Shown here in pieces: positions 1 to 7,276 of a stretch of 15,254 bases of DNA. Under the pieces are notes generated by a model. It saw only the letters and a program-made list of their open reading frames with translations. It did not search any database and was not told where the DNA came from. A program made the translations under genes and the position numbers. Origin of the DNA: Thermohalobaculum sp050331335 (GTDB lineage: Bacteria; Pseudomonadota; Alphaproteobacteria; Rhodobacterales; Rhodobacteraceae); contig JBHJGY010000072.1 in assembly GCA_050331335.1 (NCBI GenBank), positions 1-15,254 of the forward strand. Direction: 5' to 3'. Each line of letters starts with the position of its first letter. Position 1 is the first letter of the stretch.

Positions 1-136
1 GGTGATGCCGGGGGACAACCTGAAATTCGAGGTCCAGCTGATCGCGCCGATCGCGATGGAGGAGAAACTCCGCTTCGCCATCCGCGAAGGCGGCCGCACC
101 GTCGGCGCCGGCGTCGTCTCCAAAATCCTCGAGTGA
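1..136 (+). CDS. tuf: Elongation factor Tu, C-terminal end (5' truncated)
   Basis: Only the last 44 codons are inside the window, read in frame 2 and ending at TGA 134-136. They contain the domain III signature of EF-Tu: VMPGDN, then LIAPIAME, then LRFAIREGGRTVGAGVV, ending KILE. This is essentially the universal EF-Tu C-terminus. EF-Tu delivers aminoacyl-tRNA to the ribosome as a GTP complex in the cytoplasm. The gene enters from the left. What follows is a hairpin and an unrelated reverse-strand gene, not rpsJ or the tRNA-Trp/secE/nusG genes that often follow tuf, so this copy ends its transcription unit here. The identification is very sure; which tuf copy this is cannot be told. Confidence 0.97.
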   Translation, partial: VMPGDNLKFEVQLIAPIAMEEKLRFAIREGGRTVGAGVVSKILE

Positions 137-175
137 GCCGAGGCCCGTACGGGCGAGGGCTGGCGAGAGCTGGCG

Positions 176-201
176 GGGCTCCCGCGCACAGGCGGGAGCC
201 C
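176..201 (+). terminator. Hairpin terminator after tuf (possibly bidirectional)
   Basis: A perfect 10-bp stem (GGGCTCCCGC, 176-185, with GCGGGAGCCC, 192-201) closes a 6-base loop, 40 bases after the tuf stop. The T-tract after it is weak (TGCGTCAGT). The hairpin sits just beyond the stop codon of the converging FkbM gene, so it could end transcription from both sides. Confidence 0.7.
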
Positions 202-205
202 TGCG

Positions 206-1048
206 TCAGTCGGCAGTGCGCACGAAGTTTTGGTCGTAATGCCCGGGGGCGGGGGGGCTCGCAATACGCGGGGTGAACCCCGTTTGCGCCATCAGTTCAT
301 AGATCCCGGTGCGGTCGTCGCCGAAACGCGTGAGATGGGCGTCGTCGATCTCGATCCAGGCTTCGTCGATCCGATCGAGGAACCCGCAAGCCCGCATGGC
401 GTGTAGAATTCGAAGCTCGCAGCCTTCCGTGTCGATCTTCAACAACACCTTCTGGTCTGTCTCACCGAGCAGTTCCTGCAGCACCGCTGCCTCGAGGATC
501 GCTGCGGGGACTTCGGTCTCGGTCGAGCCGACAGCGGCGATACTTGCCCCACCGGTGTGGTGCGGATTGAAAGCCAGGGTCATCACCGAGGTCTCCGACC
601 CGAGACCGGCATTGATCGCCAGCACGTTGCGCGCCTTATTCAGCTCGATATTGGACAGCAGATCACGGAACACCAACGGGTTGGGCTCGAAGGCGATGAC
701 CCGCCCCTCCGTCAGCACCTCCGAAGCAACGAGAGAGAAGACGCCTGCATTCGCGCCGATGTCGAGAAAGACAGCGCTCGGGGGCAAGGCGCGGATCGCA
801 TTGGCGAGAGCTGAGCCGTATTGTCCGAGGATCGCCCCGCGGTTCGTCCAGTCGCTGCCGCGCGCCACCATCAATGGGCCGTAATGCGAGCGAATCCGGG
901 GCATTAGCCGGAGCGTCGCGCTCACGAGCTGGGGCTGTCCGGGAAACCGGGGGAGTGCCATAAGGAAGCCCGCAATCATCCGGTCCAACCCTTTCGTGGG
1001 ATCGCGTCCAGAGAGGCGCACACGCCACGGCCTCACCGAGGTCAACAC
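206..1048 (-). CDS. FkbM family SAM-dependent methyltransferase
   Basis: The product is 280 residues and soluble, with a class I methyltransferase fold starting near residue 92. Motif I is DIGANAG (96-102) and binds S-adenosylmethionine. The acidic residue after strand 2 is E121, in AFEPNP. The FkbM hallmark KIDTEGCE lies at 204-211. Family members O-methylate sugars, polyketides or glycan ends; the acceptor here is unknown. The open frame starts at a GTG (1046-1048) with no clear ribosome-binding site. The ATG at 977-979 (residue 24) has AAAGGG about 10 bases upstream and may be the true start, giving 257 residues and keeping the whole catalytic domain. No glycosyltransferase or capsule genes lie nearby, so context does not identify the substrate. 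It diverges from the lipoprotein gene at 1148. Confidence 0.85.
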   Translation of the reverse strand: MLTSVRPWRVRLSGRDPTKGLDRMIAGFLMALPRFPGQPQLVSATLRLMPRIRSHYGPLMVARGSDWTNRGAILGQYGSALANAIRALPPSAVFLDIGANAGVFSLVASEVLTEGRVIAFEPNPLVFRDLLSNIELNKARNVLAINAGLGSETSVMTLAFNPHHTGGASIAAVGSTETEVPAAILEAAVLQELLGETDQKVLLKIDTEGCELRILHAMRACGFLDRIDEAWIEIDDAHLTRFGDDRTGIYELMAQTGFTPRIASPPAPGHYDQNFVRTAD

Positions 1049-1147
1049 GATCGCGGGATCGCGCTTGAGCCGAAGATGCGCGCGGACGGCTTTTCACGCC
1101 GTGGCGTCAGGCGCTATCTTTTCAATGAATGTTCAGGGAGGAAGCCG

Positions 1148-1642
1148 ATGCCGAAGCCCGCGACACTAACCCTTTCAGCCATTGCCCTTGCGCTCACCGG
1201 TTGTGCGCTCTCGCCCGAGCGCAGCGGGCTCGATCGTGTCAGCGAGAGCGATGCCTTGGCCGGCGGGGTCTTTCGTCCCGGCGGCGCCACACTTACCCTG
1301 ACGGCGGGGCTGCGGGAGCAGGCAGGCCGGCTCGCCATTTGCGGCGCCTGGGCCGGTCACGGGCCGAGGGCGCAGCAACATGCACGTGATGTGCTCGGCG
1401 CTGGGATCGTCTTCGCCGGCGGCCAGCGGCTGCAGCAGAACCTGACCTTTCTCGCGGAGGATCGCGCCGGCGGGCTTACGCCGGGCACGGCGGCGGGGTG
1501 TACCCTGACCGCCGAACCCTGGCGCGGGAGCGTTCCCGTGGAGATACGCTTGCCACGGATGGTGGTGGAGCGCGACTGCGACGACTATGGCGGCTGCGAC
1601 GTCACGACCTTCCGTCAGGTTCCCCTGGCGCGCGGCCCCTGA
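1148..1642 (+). CDS. Putative outer-membrane or periplasmic lipoprotein of unknown function
   Basis: The product is 164 residues. The start is the ATG at 1148, preceded by a strong AGGGAGG ribosome-binding site; an in-frame extension back to 1076 has no such site. The N-terminus is a short lipoprotein signal peptide: K3, a hydrophobic stretch 5-16 and lipobox LTGC, giving lipidated Cys19. The mature part carries Cys residues in AICGAW, AGCTL, RDCDDY and GGCDV, which could pair in the periplasm. I recognise no family. A weak -10-like TATCTT (1115-1120) lies upstream without a convincing -35. The gene converges on the carboxylate-amine ligase gene with only 22 bases between the stops and no visible terminator. 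Confidence 0.75.
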   Translation: MPKPATLTLSAIALALTGCALSPERSGLDRVSESDALAGGVFRPGGATLTLTAGLREQAGRLAICGAWAGHGPRAQQHARDVLGAGIVFAGGQRLQQNLTFLAEDRAGGLTPGTAAGCTLTAEPWRGSVPVEIRLPRMVVERDCDDYGGCDVTTFRQVPLARGP

Positions 1643-1664
1643 GACAAGTGCCCCGGCAGATCGG

Positions 1665-2846
1665 TCAGGCCGGCGCGCTGGCCGTCTCGGGCCCAGATGG
1701 CGCCTCGGCGGCCGCGCAATCGGTCGTAAACTCAGCGATGAGGGCATCGACGACCGCAACAAGCGCCTCCTCTGGATGCGCGCCCGCCTGGACCGCCGAC
1801 GCATAGACCTGTCGCTGCCGGGTCGCCGAGGTGCCGCGAACCGCGATCCCGCGGGCATGGAGCACCTCGCGCTGGCAGCCCAGACCGTCCGCATCGGGGC
1901 CAATGAGCTCGAAGAGCTCTTCCAGAAGATCGCAGAGCGGCGCGAGGCTCGCCTGGCCATGGTCGACGAGGCGGCCTTCGGACCCGTAGCGCTGGGCCCG
2001 CCAGCGATTCTCGGCGATCAGCGTCGACGGGTAGATGCGCCAACGTTGGTTGCGGGCCCGCAGCCGGAACAGAAAGCCCAGCGTCGCCTGGAATATGGCG
2101 GCGATCGCGGCAGTGTCCGTGACCAACGAGCACACATCCGTTACCCGCTGCTCCAGCGTCGGGAACTTGTCCGAGGGCCGAATGTCCCACCAAATCTTCG
2201 TCGCATCCTCCAAGCAGCCCGCCACCACTAAATGGTTCACCATCCGACGATACTCGGCAAAGCTCTCGAGCCGATCCGGCAGCCCGGTGCGGGGCAAGGC
2301 ATCGAAGACCGTCAGTCGATAGGAGGCAAGGCCCGTGTCCTCCCCCTCCCAAAACGGCGAGGAGCAGGAGAGTGCCAGGAGATGGGGAAGGAAATAGGAG
2401 ACTTGGTTCATCAGATCGATCCGAAGATCCGGGTCCTCGATTCCCACATGAACATGGCAACCGCAGATCAACATCCGACGCACGGCAAGTCCCAGATCGT
2501 GGTGGAGCGCGTCATAGCGCGGCTTGCGGGTGTGAGCCTGCTCGCGCCATTTTGCGAAGGGATGAGTCGAAGCCGCGATCGCGGCATAACCATACGCCTC
2601 TGCCGTTTCGGCCACCGTACGCCGCAACCGGCCCAGCTCGGCGGTCGCCGCGCCCACGGAGAGATGCACCGCGGTCCCCACCTCCACCTGACACTGCAGA
2701 TACTCGCTCGCCACCCGCTCCCCGAGACGAGCTATCAGCGCGTCGCGGAACTCCGGTGTCGGCTGCACCACCAAATCGCGGGTCTCACGCGAGACGATGA
2801 GGTACTCCTCCTCGATCCCGATCGTGAAGCTGGGGCGCTCGATCAT
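1665..2846 (-). CDS. Carboxylate-amine ligase, YbdK / glutamate-cysteine ligase 2 family
   Basis: The product is 393 residues, close to the usual 370-400 for the family. The ATG at 2844-2846 is chosen because GGAGG sits about 7 bases upstream; a longer frame back to 3038 would cross the divergent promoter and has unrelated composition. Family motifs are clear: GIEEEYL (10-16), the metal/ATP-site segment GCHVHVGIED (129-138), LEQRVTDVC (231-239) and NRWRAQRYG (280-288). These enzymes use ATP to join a carboxylate to an amine. YbdK itself has weak glutamate-cysteine ligase activity, and other members use other partners. The C-terminal 15 or so residues are Ala/Pro-rich and probably disordered. 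It is transcribed away from the ThDP-enzyme gene. The family is sure; the substrate is not. Confidence 0.9.
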   Translation of the reverse strand: MIERPSFTIGIEEEYLIVSRETRDLVVQPTPEFRDALIARLGERVASEYLQCQVEVGTAVHLSVGAATAELGRLRRTVAETAEAYGYAAIAASTHPFAKWREQAHTRKPRYDALHHDLGLAVRRMLICGCHVHVGIEDPDLRIDLMNQVSYFLPHLLALSCSSPFWEGEDTGLASYRLTVFDALPRTGLPDRLESFAEYRRMVNHLVVAGCLEDATKIWWDIRPSDKFPTLEQRVTDVCSLVTDTAAIAAIFQATLGFLFRLRARNQRWRIYPSTLIAENRWRAQRYGSEGRLVDHGQASLAPLCDLLEELFELIGPDADGLGCQREVLHARGIAVRGTSATRQRQVYASAVQAGAHPEEALVAVVDALIAEFTTDCAAAEAPSGPETASAPA

Positions 2847-2872
2847 CGCCACCTCCGAAGGGCCACATATCG

Positions 2873-2899
2873 CTCCAGCCTGCCGCGCGGCACCTGGAG
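2873..2899. promoter_or_regulatory. Long inverted repeat in the divergent ligase/ThDP-enzyme region
   Basis: Outer arms CTCCAG (2873-2878) and CTGGAG (2894-2899) enclose a perfect 12-base palindrome TGCCGCGCGGCA (2881-2892). On the reverse strand it would lie in the 5' leader of the ligase gene, 27 bases before its ATG. It may be a regulator-binding site or a leader hairpin. No T-run follows, so it is not a typical terminator. Confidence 0.4.
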
Positions 2900-2942
2900 G
2901 GTCAATTGTCCAGCGCGCAGACCGTCGGGGCGTGACGTTCAG

Positions 2943-2971
2943 TTGACAGGTCAGCGCTGCTTGTGCGCAAT
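2943..2971 (+). promoter_or_regulatory. Sigma-70-type promoter for the ThDP enzyme gene
   Basis: A perfect -35 box TTGACA (2943-2948) is followed after 17 bases by CGCAAT (2966-2971), which matches the last three bases of the -10 consensus. Transcription would begin near 2978, giving a leader of about 15 bases. This supports the ATG at 2993 and argues against the upstream GTG at 2963. Confidence 0.5.
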
Positions 2972-2992
2972 GGCCAAAAACATGGGAGACAC

Positions 2993-4669
2993 ATGACCCG
3001 AAGCGGCGCCGAAATCCTGGTCCGTGCCCTGGAGGCACAGGGCGTGACCACCGTGTTCGGGGTGCCTGGCGAGAGTTATCTCGCGGTTCTCGACGCGCTT
3101 TACGACAGCGATATCCGCTTCGTGCTTGGACGGCAGGAGGGCGGCGTCGCCTTCATGGCAGAGGCTTGGGGCAAGCTGACCGGGCATCCCGGGATCGCCT
3201 TCGTCACGCGCGGTCCCGGCGCCACCAACGCAGCCATCGGTGTGCACACCGCCCGCCAGAACTCCACGCCGATGATCCTTTTTGTCGGGCAGATCGAACG
3301 GGGCATGCGCGAGCGCGAGGCCTTCCAGGAGATCGATTACCGGGCCTTCTTTGGCGGCGTCGCAAAATGGGTAACCGAGATCGACAGCGCCGACCGGGTG
3401 CCGGAGATCGTGGCCCGCGCCTTCCATTGCGCGATGGCCGGTCGCCCTGGGCCGGTCGTTGTCGCCTTACCGGAGGACATGCTGGTCGAGCCCACCGAAG
3501 TTCGCGCGGTGCGGGCGCCGATAGCCCCGCCTTGGCCCGGGCTCGACCGCGCGGGTTTCGATCTTCTGGTGCCGCTGATCCAGCGCGCCGAGCGGCCGGT
3601 GGTCTTTTTGGGTGGTGGCGGTTGGGATATTGCAGGGCGCGGCGGTCGGGCCGCGCTGGCCGCCTTCGAACACTATGCAACGGCCGCGCATATCCCGGTC
3701 GTCGTCGGCTTCAGAGACCAGGACCTCTTCGACAACAGCGCGCAACCCTATGTGGGAGATGCCGGCTTCGGCATGGCGCCGCATGTGCGCGACACGCTCG
3801 CCCGCGCGGATCTCGTTATTGCCGTGAATATCCGTTTCGGCGAAACCGCCACCGACGGCTACAGCCTCTTTGCCGTGCCGACACCCGAGCAGACGCTGAT
3901 CCATGTCCACCCATCAGATGCAGAGCTGGGCAAAGTCTACCAAACGCCCCATGCCCTTCATGCCTCGCCGGCGGGGTTCCTCGCAGCCCTGGCCGAAAGC
4001 GGCACCGATCACCCGCAATGCCGGCGCGCCTGGGCCACCGATGCGCGCTTGGGCTTTGCCAAGAGCTTCGAGCTGCCATCCCAGCCCGGGCGCCTGGATA
4101 TGGGCGCGGTCATGTCCCATCTGCGCCGCGCGCTGCCCAGGGACGCGATCATCACTTGCGGCGCCGGTAACTTCGCCATCTGGCCCGGGCGGCTTTTGAA
4201 GTTCGGCCGAGGACAGCGGCTGCTGGGCCCGCAATCGGGCGCGATGGGCGCCGGCTTGCCGGCAGCCGTTGCGGCCAAGATCGCCTGTCCGGCGCGCATG
4301 GTGGTCTGCTTCACCGGCGATGGCGATCTGCAAATGACCATGCAGGAGCTCGGCACGGCCATGCAGGCCGGCGCGCAGCCGCTGGTGCTGGTGCTCAACA
4401 ACGGCAGCTACGGCACCATCCGGATGCACCAGGAAAAGCACTATCCGGGCCGCGTCTCGGGCACGGATCTAGAAAACCCGGATTTCGTCGCGATCGCCGG
4501 GGCTTACGGCATGCACGCCGAGCGCATTGAGACGGCGGCCGCCTTCCCCGAGGCCTTCGAGCGGGCCCAGGCCTCGAACACAGGCGCCTTGCTAGAGCTT
4601 ATGATCGACAAAGAGGCGCTCACGCCCAAGCGCACGCTGAGCCAGATCCGCCGCGCCGCCACCGTCTGA
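2993..4669 (+). CDS. Thiamine-diphosphate-dependent enzyme, acetolactate-synthase-like (IlvB superfamily)
   Basis: The product is 558 residues, with the three-domain layout of the family. The N-terminal PYR domain holds GVPGES (23-28) and the cofactor-activating glutamate in RQEGG (E49). The central domain spans roughly 190-330. The C-terminal PP domain carries the ThDP/Mg site GDGD (442-445) with NN at 469-470. After NN it reads GSYGTIRMHQE, not the RQW-type stretch of true acetolactate synthases, and no small regulatory subunit gene (ilvN) is present. So this is probably a 2-oxoacid decarboxylase, lyase or carboligase rather than the branched-chain amino-acid enzyme. The ATG at 2993 has GGGAG just upstream and follows a TTGACA promoter. 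It is a single-gene unit that converges on the DUF1523 gene. Superfamily certain, reaction unknown. Confidence 0.9.
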   Translation: MTRSGAEILVRALEAQGVTTVFGVPGESYLAVLDALYDSDIRFVLGRQEGGVAFMAEAWGKLTGHPGIAFVTRGPGATNAAIGVHTARQNSTPMILFVGQIERGMREREAFQEIDYRAFFGGVAKWVTEIDSADRVPEIVARAFHCAMAGRPGPVVVALPEDMLVEPTEVRAVRAPIAPPWPGLDRAGFDLLVPLIQRAERPVVFLGGGGWDIAGRGGRAALAAFEHYATAAHIPVVVGFRDQDLFDNSAQPYVGDAGFGMAPHVRDTLARADLVIAVNIRFGETATDGYSLFAVPTPEQTLIHVHPSDAELGKVYQTPHALHASPAGFLAALAESGTDHPQCRRAWATDARLGFAKSFELPSQPGRLDMGAVMSHLRRALPRDAIITCGAGNFAIWPGRLLKFGRGQRLLGPQSGAMGAGLPAAVAAKIACPARMVVCFTGDGDLQMTMQELGTAMQAGAQPLVLVLNNGSYGTIRMHQEKHYPGRVSGTDLENPDFVAIAGAYGMHAERIETAAAFPEAFERAQASNTGALLELMIDKEALTPKRTLSQIRRAATV

Positions 4670-4670
4670 G

Positions 4671-4697
4671 CCGGCGGCCTGCGCGCCGGCGGCGCGC
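4671..4697. terminator. GC-rich inverted repeats between convergent genes (possible terminator)
   Basis: Two alternative stems overlap: CCGGCG (4671-4676) with CGCCGG (4684-4689), and GCGCGCC (4681-4687) with GGCGCGC (4691-4697). They lie in the 38-base gap between the convergent ThDP-enzyme and DUF1523 stops. No T-tract follows, so intrinsic termination is only a guess. Confidence 0.35.
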
Positions 4698-4707
4698 CGG
4701 GCTGTCG

Positions 4708-5331
4708 TCAGCGGCCGAAGAGGCGGCGGAAGAAGCCCGACACCCCACGGTATTTCGACTGCACCGTATCGGTCGCATCATCCCATTGCTGATCGATCGC
4801 ATCCACCAGCGGGTCCACATGCCGGCCATACAGAACGATCACATACCGTCGGATCAGCAAGAAGCCGATCGCCAACACCGATATGACCACGATGTTGAAC
4901 CAGGGAATGAGCCGCTGGTCGGGCATGTCCGTTTCGCGGATAGCCACGATGTTTTTGAACCATGACTGCATCTGCAGGCGCCAGCCATAATGGGTGACGA
5001 TCACCCATTTTGGCTCTTCCGCGGTCGATTGCAGATTGGCGGCCCGCGCCGAGACATTTGCCGTATCGAACTTGAAATAGGGCGGCCAACCCCAGTCGGT
5101 GTCTTCGTTGCGGTAAGTTACCTCGGTGCCGTCGGGAAAGACAGCGAAGATCCGATTGACGTCACGGGTGCGCGTGAACTCGAGACCGGCATCGTTGACG
5201 AAAGTCTCGTCCTCGCGCTTCACCTCCTGGCCGGTGATCCGCACGATGTCCCGGCCGGGCAGGCTGTAATGCAGGACCGCCGACACAACCGCCAAGAGCA
5301 GGGCGTAGACGATCCATTTGAGCTTCGACAT
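4708..5331 (-). CDS. DUF1523 family membrane protein
   Basis: The product is 207 residues with a membrane helix at 5-23 and another at 143-161. The roughly 120 residues between them carry the family's conserved blocks RNEDTDWGWPPYFKFD (74-89) and THYGWR (113-118). The tail (170-207) is cytoplasmic and rich in Arg near its end. The ATG at 5329-5331 follows a good GGAGG site. DUF1523 proteins are typical of Rhodobacterales and have no assigned function as far as I know. It is the last gene of the transporter run, 34 bases after the 91-residue protein gene. Family recognition is confident; the function is unknown. The Trp/Tyr-rich extracytoplasmic core hints at ligand or partner binding, which is inference. 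Confidence 0.85.
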   Translation of the reverse strand: MSKLKWIVYALLLAVVSAVLHYSLPGRDIVRITGQEVKREDETFVNDAGLEFTRTRDVNRIFAVFPDGTEVTYRNEDTDWGWPPYFKFDTANVSARAANLQSTAEEPKWVIVTHYGWRLQMQSWFKNIVAIRETDMPDQRLIPWFNIVVISVLAIGFLLIRRYVIVLYGRHVDPLVDAIDQQWDDATDTVQSKYRGVSGFFRRLFGR

Positions 5332-5365
5332 CGGGGGCCTCCGGGTCGCGGCTGGGGGGGGAAGA

Positions 5366-5641
5366 TCAGACGTAGAGCGAGATGACGCCGAGGATGATAA
5401 TCACAATGAAGGGCAACAGGAAGATGCCGTAGAGCGCCTTTCGCTCCCAAGACCTCTCATAGGCCGCGAGCCCTTTGGCCACATAGTCTTCCCGAGAGAG
5501 CGCCGGTGCCACGCCGGCGGCATGTTCGTCTTCGAGGGTTTTGCGCGTTGCCCAGCGGAAATAGGCGGCAAGGCCCAGATAAACGACGAAGAAAGCAGCG
5601 GCGACAAAAAGCGCGCGGACCACGATGATGACGATCGGCAT
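5366..5641 (-). CDS. Small two-helix membrane protein of unknown function
   Basis: The product is 91 residues. Hydrophobic helices lie at about 4-28 and 70-90, separated by a charged loop with a Lys/Asp/Glu-rich segment (TRKTLEDEH, then YERSWERK). The ATG at 5639-5641 has GGAGG about 11 bases upstream. I recognise no family. It sits 24 bases after the glycosidase-like gene and 34 bases before the DUF1523 gene on the same strand, so co-transcription is likely. The two neighbouring small membrane proteins may form a complex with each other or with the permeases (inference). The gene looks real because of its ribosome-binding site, its codon use and its tight placement. Confidence 0.7.
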   Translation of the reverse strand: MPIVIIVVRALFVAAAFFVVYLGLAAYFRWATRKTLEDEHAAGVAPALSREDYVAKGLAAYERSWERKALYGIFLLPFIVIIILGVISLYV

Positions 5642-5665
5642 TGGGCTGGCTGCCTCCGAGGCTCG

Positions 5666-6424
5666 TTAGCGTCTGGGCCGCTCCTGGAGCACGATCAGGT
5701 TTGAGACCCGGGCCAAGTCGGCCATCCCCAGGAGGCCACAGCGCCGGTTCGCCCCCTCGAGCAGCCGCCAACAATAGTTATAGCTCCCCATGTCCAAGTT
5801 AAGGGCCATCCGCGGCGCATGGGCGTCGGCGAGCGCCAGACTGGCCTCGTAAAGCGTCATTGGCATCGGGCTCTGCCACAAGCCGATGCCCTCAGGGCCG
5901 GTGAAGAGAATGCGCCGCGTGAACCGAGGCGCATCAGCTCGGGGCCGCACATCGACGTTGCCGTCGACAATCAGCAAATGGCTCTGCGCCACGCTCCAGC
6001 CGGCAGCGGCAGCCGCCCTCGCGAAGGCGGCCCGGTCGTCGGGCTGGCGCAGGTCGAAGCGCTGGCCGTCGAAGCGGACGCGGCGGCTGTGATGCAGCGA
6101 AAGGGCGCCATCGGGGCTGACGAGTAGGATGCCGTCCATGCGCCCGAGATTTGGGTTGATCACCCGCCCGCCGTGAACGAAGAGACCGACCGGCAGGCGC
6201 CCGCCGCCAGCCCTGGCTTCGGTGCCGGTATAGACACCGGTGACCGCCCAGACAGGGGACGCGCCAGGCGCGGGCGCCGGCTCGTCGGGGAGCAGCAGGA
6301 GACGCGCCGCGACAGGGGTGCGGCAGCCATGGACAAGCAGGGCGGGTGAGGGCGCCGGGCAAGCCTGCGCGGTCCCCGACAGCGTCCAAAGGGCGACGAT
6401 GCACCCGACGAGGCCGACCCTCAT
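5666..6424 (-). CDS. Phosphodiester glycosidase (NAGPA-like) family secreted protein
   Basis: The product is 252 residues. A Sec signal peptide (1-21) ends in AQA before C22, giving a periplasmic protein. The family layout is visible: an early strand GVYTG (63-67), GRVIN (86-90), GRMDGILLVSPDG (94-106), then SHLLIVDGNV (148-157), RRILFTG (170-176), LYEASL (191-196), and the C-terminal core ALNLDMGS (207-214). The core usually reads N-L-D-G-G; here the first Gly is Met. Relatives cleave sugar-phosphodiester links, as in the uncovering enzyme NAGPA, and many bacterial members have unknown substrates. Its ATG (6422-6424) overlaps the permease TGA as ATGA, so translation is probably coupled to the transporter. 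The assignment is moderate because the protein is short and divergent. Confidence 0.6.
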   Translation of the reverse strand: MRVGLVGCIVALWTLSGTAQACPAPSPALLVHGCRTPVAARLLLLPDEPAPAPGASPVWAVTGVYTGTEARAGGGRLPVGLFVHGGRVINPNLGRMDGILLVSPDGALSLHHSRRVRFDGQRFDLRQPDDRAAFARAAAAAGWSVAQSHLLIVDGNVDVRPRADAPRFTRRILFTGPEGIGLWQSPMPMTLYEASLALADAHAPRMALNLDMGSYNYCWRLLEGANRRCGLLGMADLARVSNLIVLQERPRR

Positions 6425-7272
6425 CCCGGCGACATGCCCCTCAGCCGCTCGGACCGGCGGCGCAGCATCTCCACCGTGAGCAGCAACAGGATCGAGATCG
6501 TCACCATGACCGTGGCAACGGCGAGGATTGTTGGCGAAATCTGCTCACGCAACCCGGTGAACATTTGCCAGGGCAGCGTTTGCTGCTTCTGAGAGCCGAG
6601 GAAAAGCACCACCACCACCTCGTCGAAAGAGGTGATGAAGGCGAACAGCCCTCCCGAGACCACGCCGGGGACGATCAACGGCATCTGCACCCGAAAGAAG
6701 GTCGTCACCGGATCGGCGCCCAGGCTCGCCGCGGCGCGGGTCAGCGACCGGTCGAAGCCCACGAGTGTGGCCGTGACGGTGATAATCACGAACGGGGTAC
6801 CGAGCGCGGCATGGGCGAGGATCACGCCGATATAAGTGCCCTGGAGCCCGATCCTGCTGTAGAAGAAATACATGCCCGCCGCGGAGATGATCAGCGGCAC
6901 GATCATCGGCGAGATCAGGATCGCCATGATGGCGCCGCGGAACGGGACTTTTCCCTGGGAAAGACCGATCGCGGCCAGCGTGCCCAGCGACACCGAAAGC
7001 AGGGTGGCCAGTGGCGCGATGGTGAGCGAGTTCCACAAGGCGCGCTGCCAGTCGTCGGAGCCGAAGAAGTCCTCGTAGTGGCGCAGGGAGTAGGCTTCGG
7101 CCTCGAGAGCCAGCATTTCCGGCGTGAATGTGAAGTAATCTCCCGAGTTAAACGAGAGCGGAATGATCACTAGGATGGGAAAGACGAGGAAAAAGAAGAT
7201 GAGCCCGCAGAAAACTCGGAAAGTGTAGTACCAAACCCGCTCGCCCGTCGTGGCATAAATCGGCAAGGCCAT
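6421..7272 (-). CDS. ABC transporter permease, spermidine/putrescine type (PotC-like)
   Basis: The product is 283 residues, the normal length for PotC-like inner-membrane permeases. Six helices are visible at about 15-40, 84-106, 113-137, 146-168, 203-225 and 247-269. The cytoplasmic EAA loop that docks on the ATPase reads TRAAASLGADPVTTFFRV and continues to about residue 203. The gene starts 4 bases after the stop of the first permease gene and its own stop overlaps the start of the glycosidase-like gene, so it is in the middle of an operon. With the large permease it would form the membrane channel, powered by the ATPase encoded at 10483-11577 and fed by the binding protein at 9076-10209. 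The transporter class is sure; the substrate is not. Confidence 0.93.
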   Translation of the reverse strand: MALPIYATTGERVWYYTFRVFCGLIFFFLVFPILVIIPLSFNSGDYFTFTPEMLALEAEAYSLRHYEDFFGSDDWQRALWNSLTIAPLATLLSVSLGTLAAIGLSQGKVPFRGAIMAILISPMIVPLIISAAGMYFFYSRIGLQGTYIGVILAHAALGTPFVIITVTATLVGFDRSLTRAAASLGADPVTTFFRVQMPLIVPGVVSGGLFAFITSFDEVVVVLFLGSQKQQTLPWQMFTGLREQISPTILAVATVMVTISILLLLTVEMLRRRSERLRGMSPG

Positions 7273-7276
7273 CGGT

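Noticed and set aside
1076..1147. Earlier start of the lipoprotein gene at 1076
   Set aside because: It would bury the lipoprotein signal peptide behind 24 Arg-rich residues; the AGGGAGG before 1148 fits a start there.
2847..3038. N-terminal extension of the carboxylate-amine ligase back to 3038
   Set aside because: It would cross the divergent promoter and start of the ThDP gene, has no ribosome-binding site, and is not family-like; GGAGG before 2846 marks the start.
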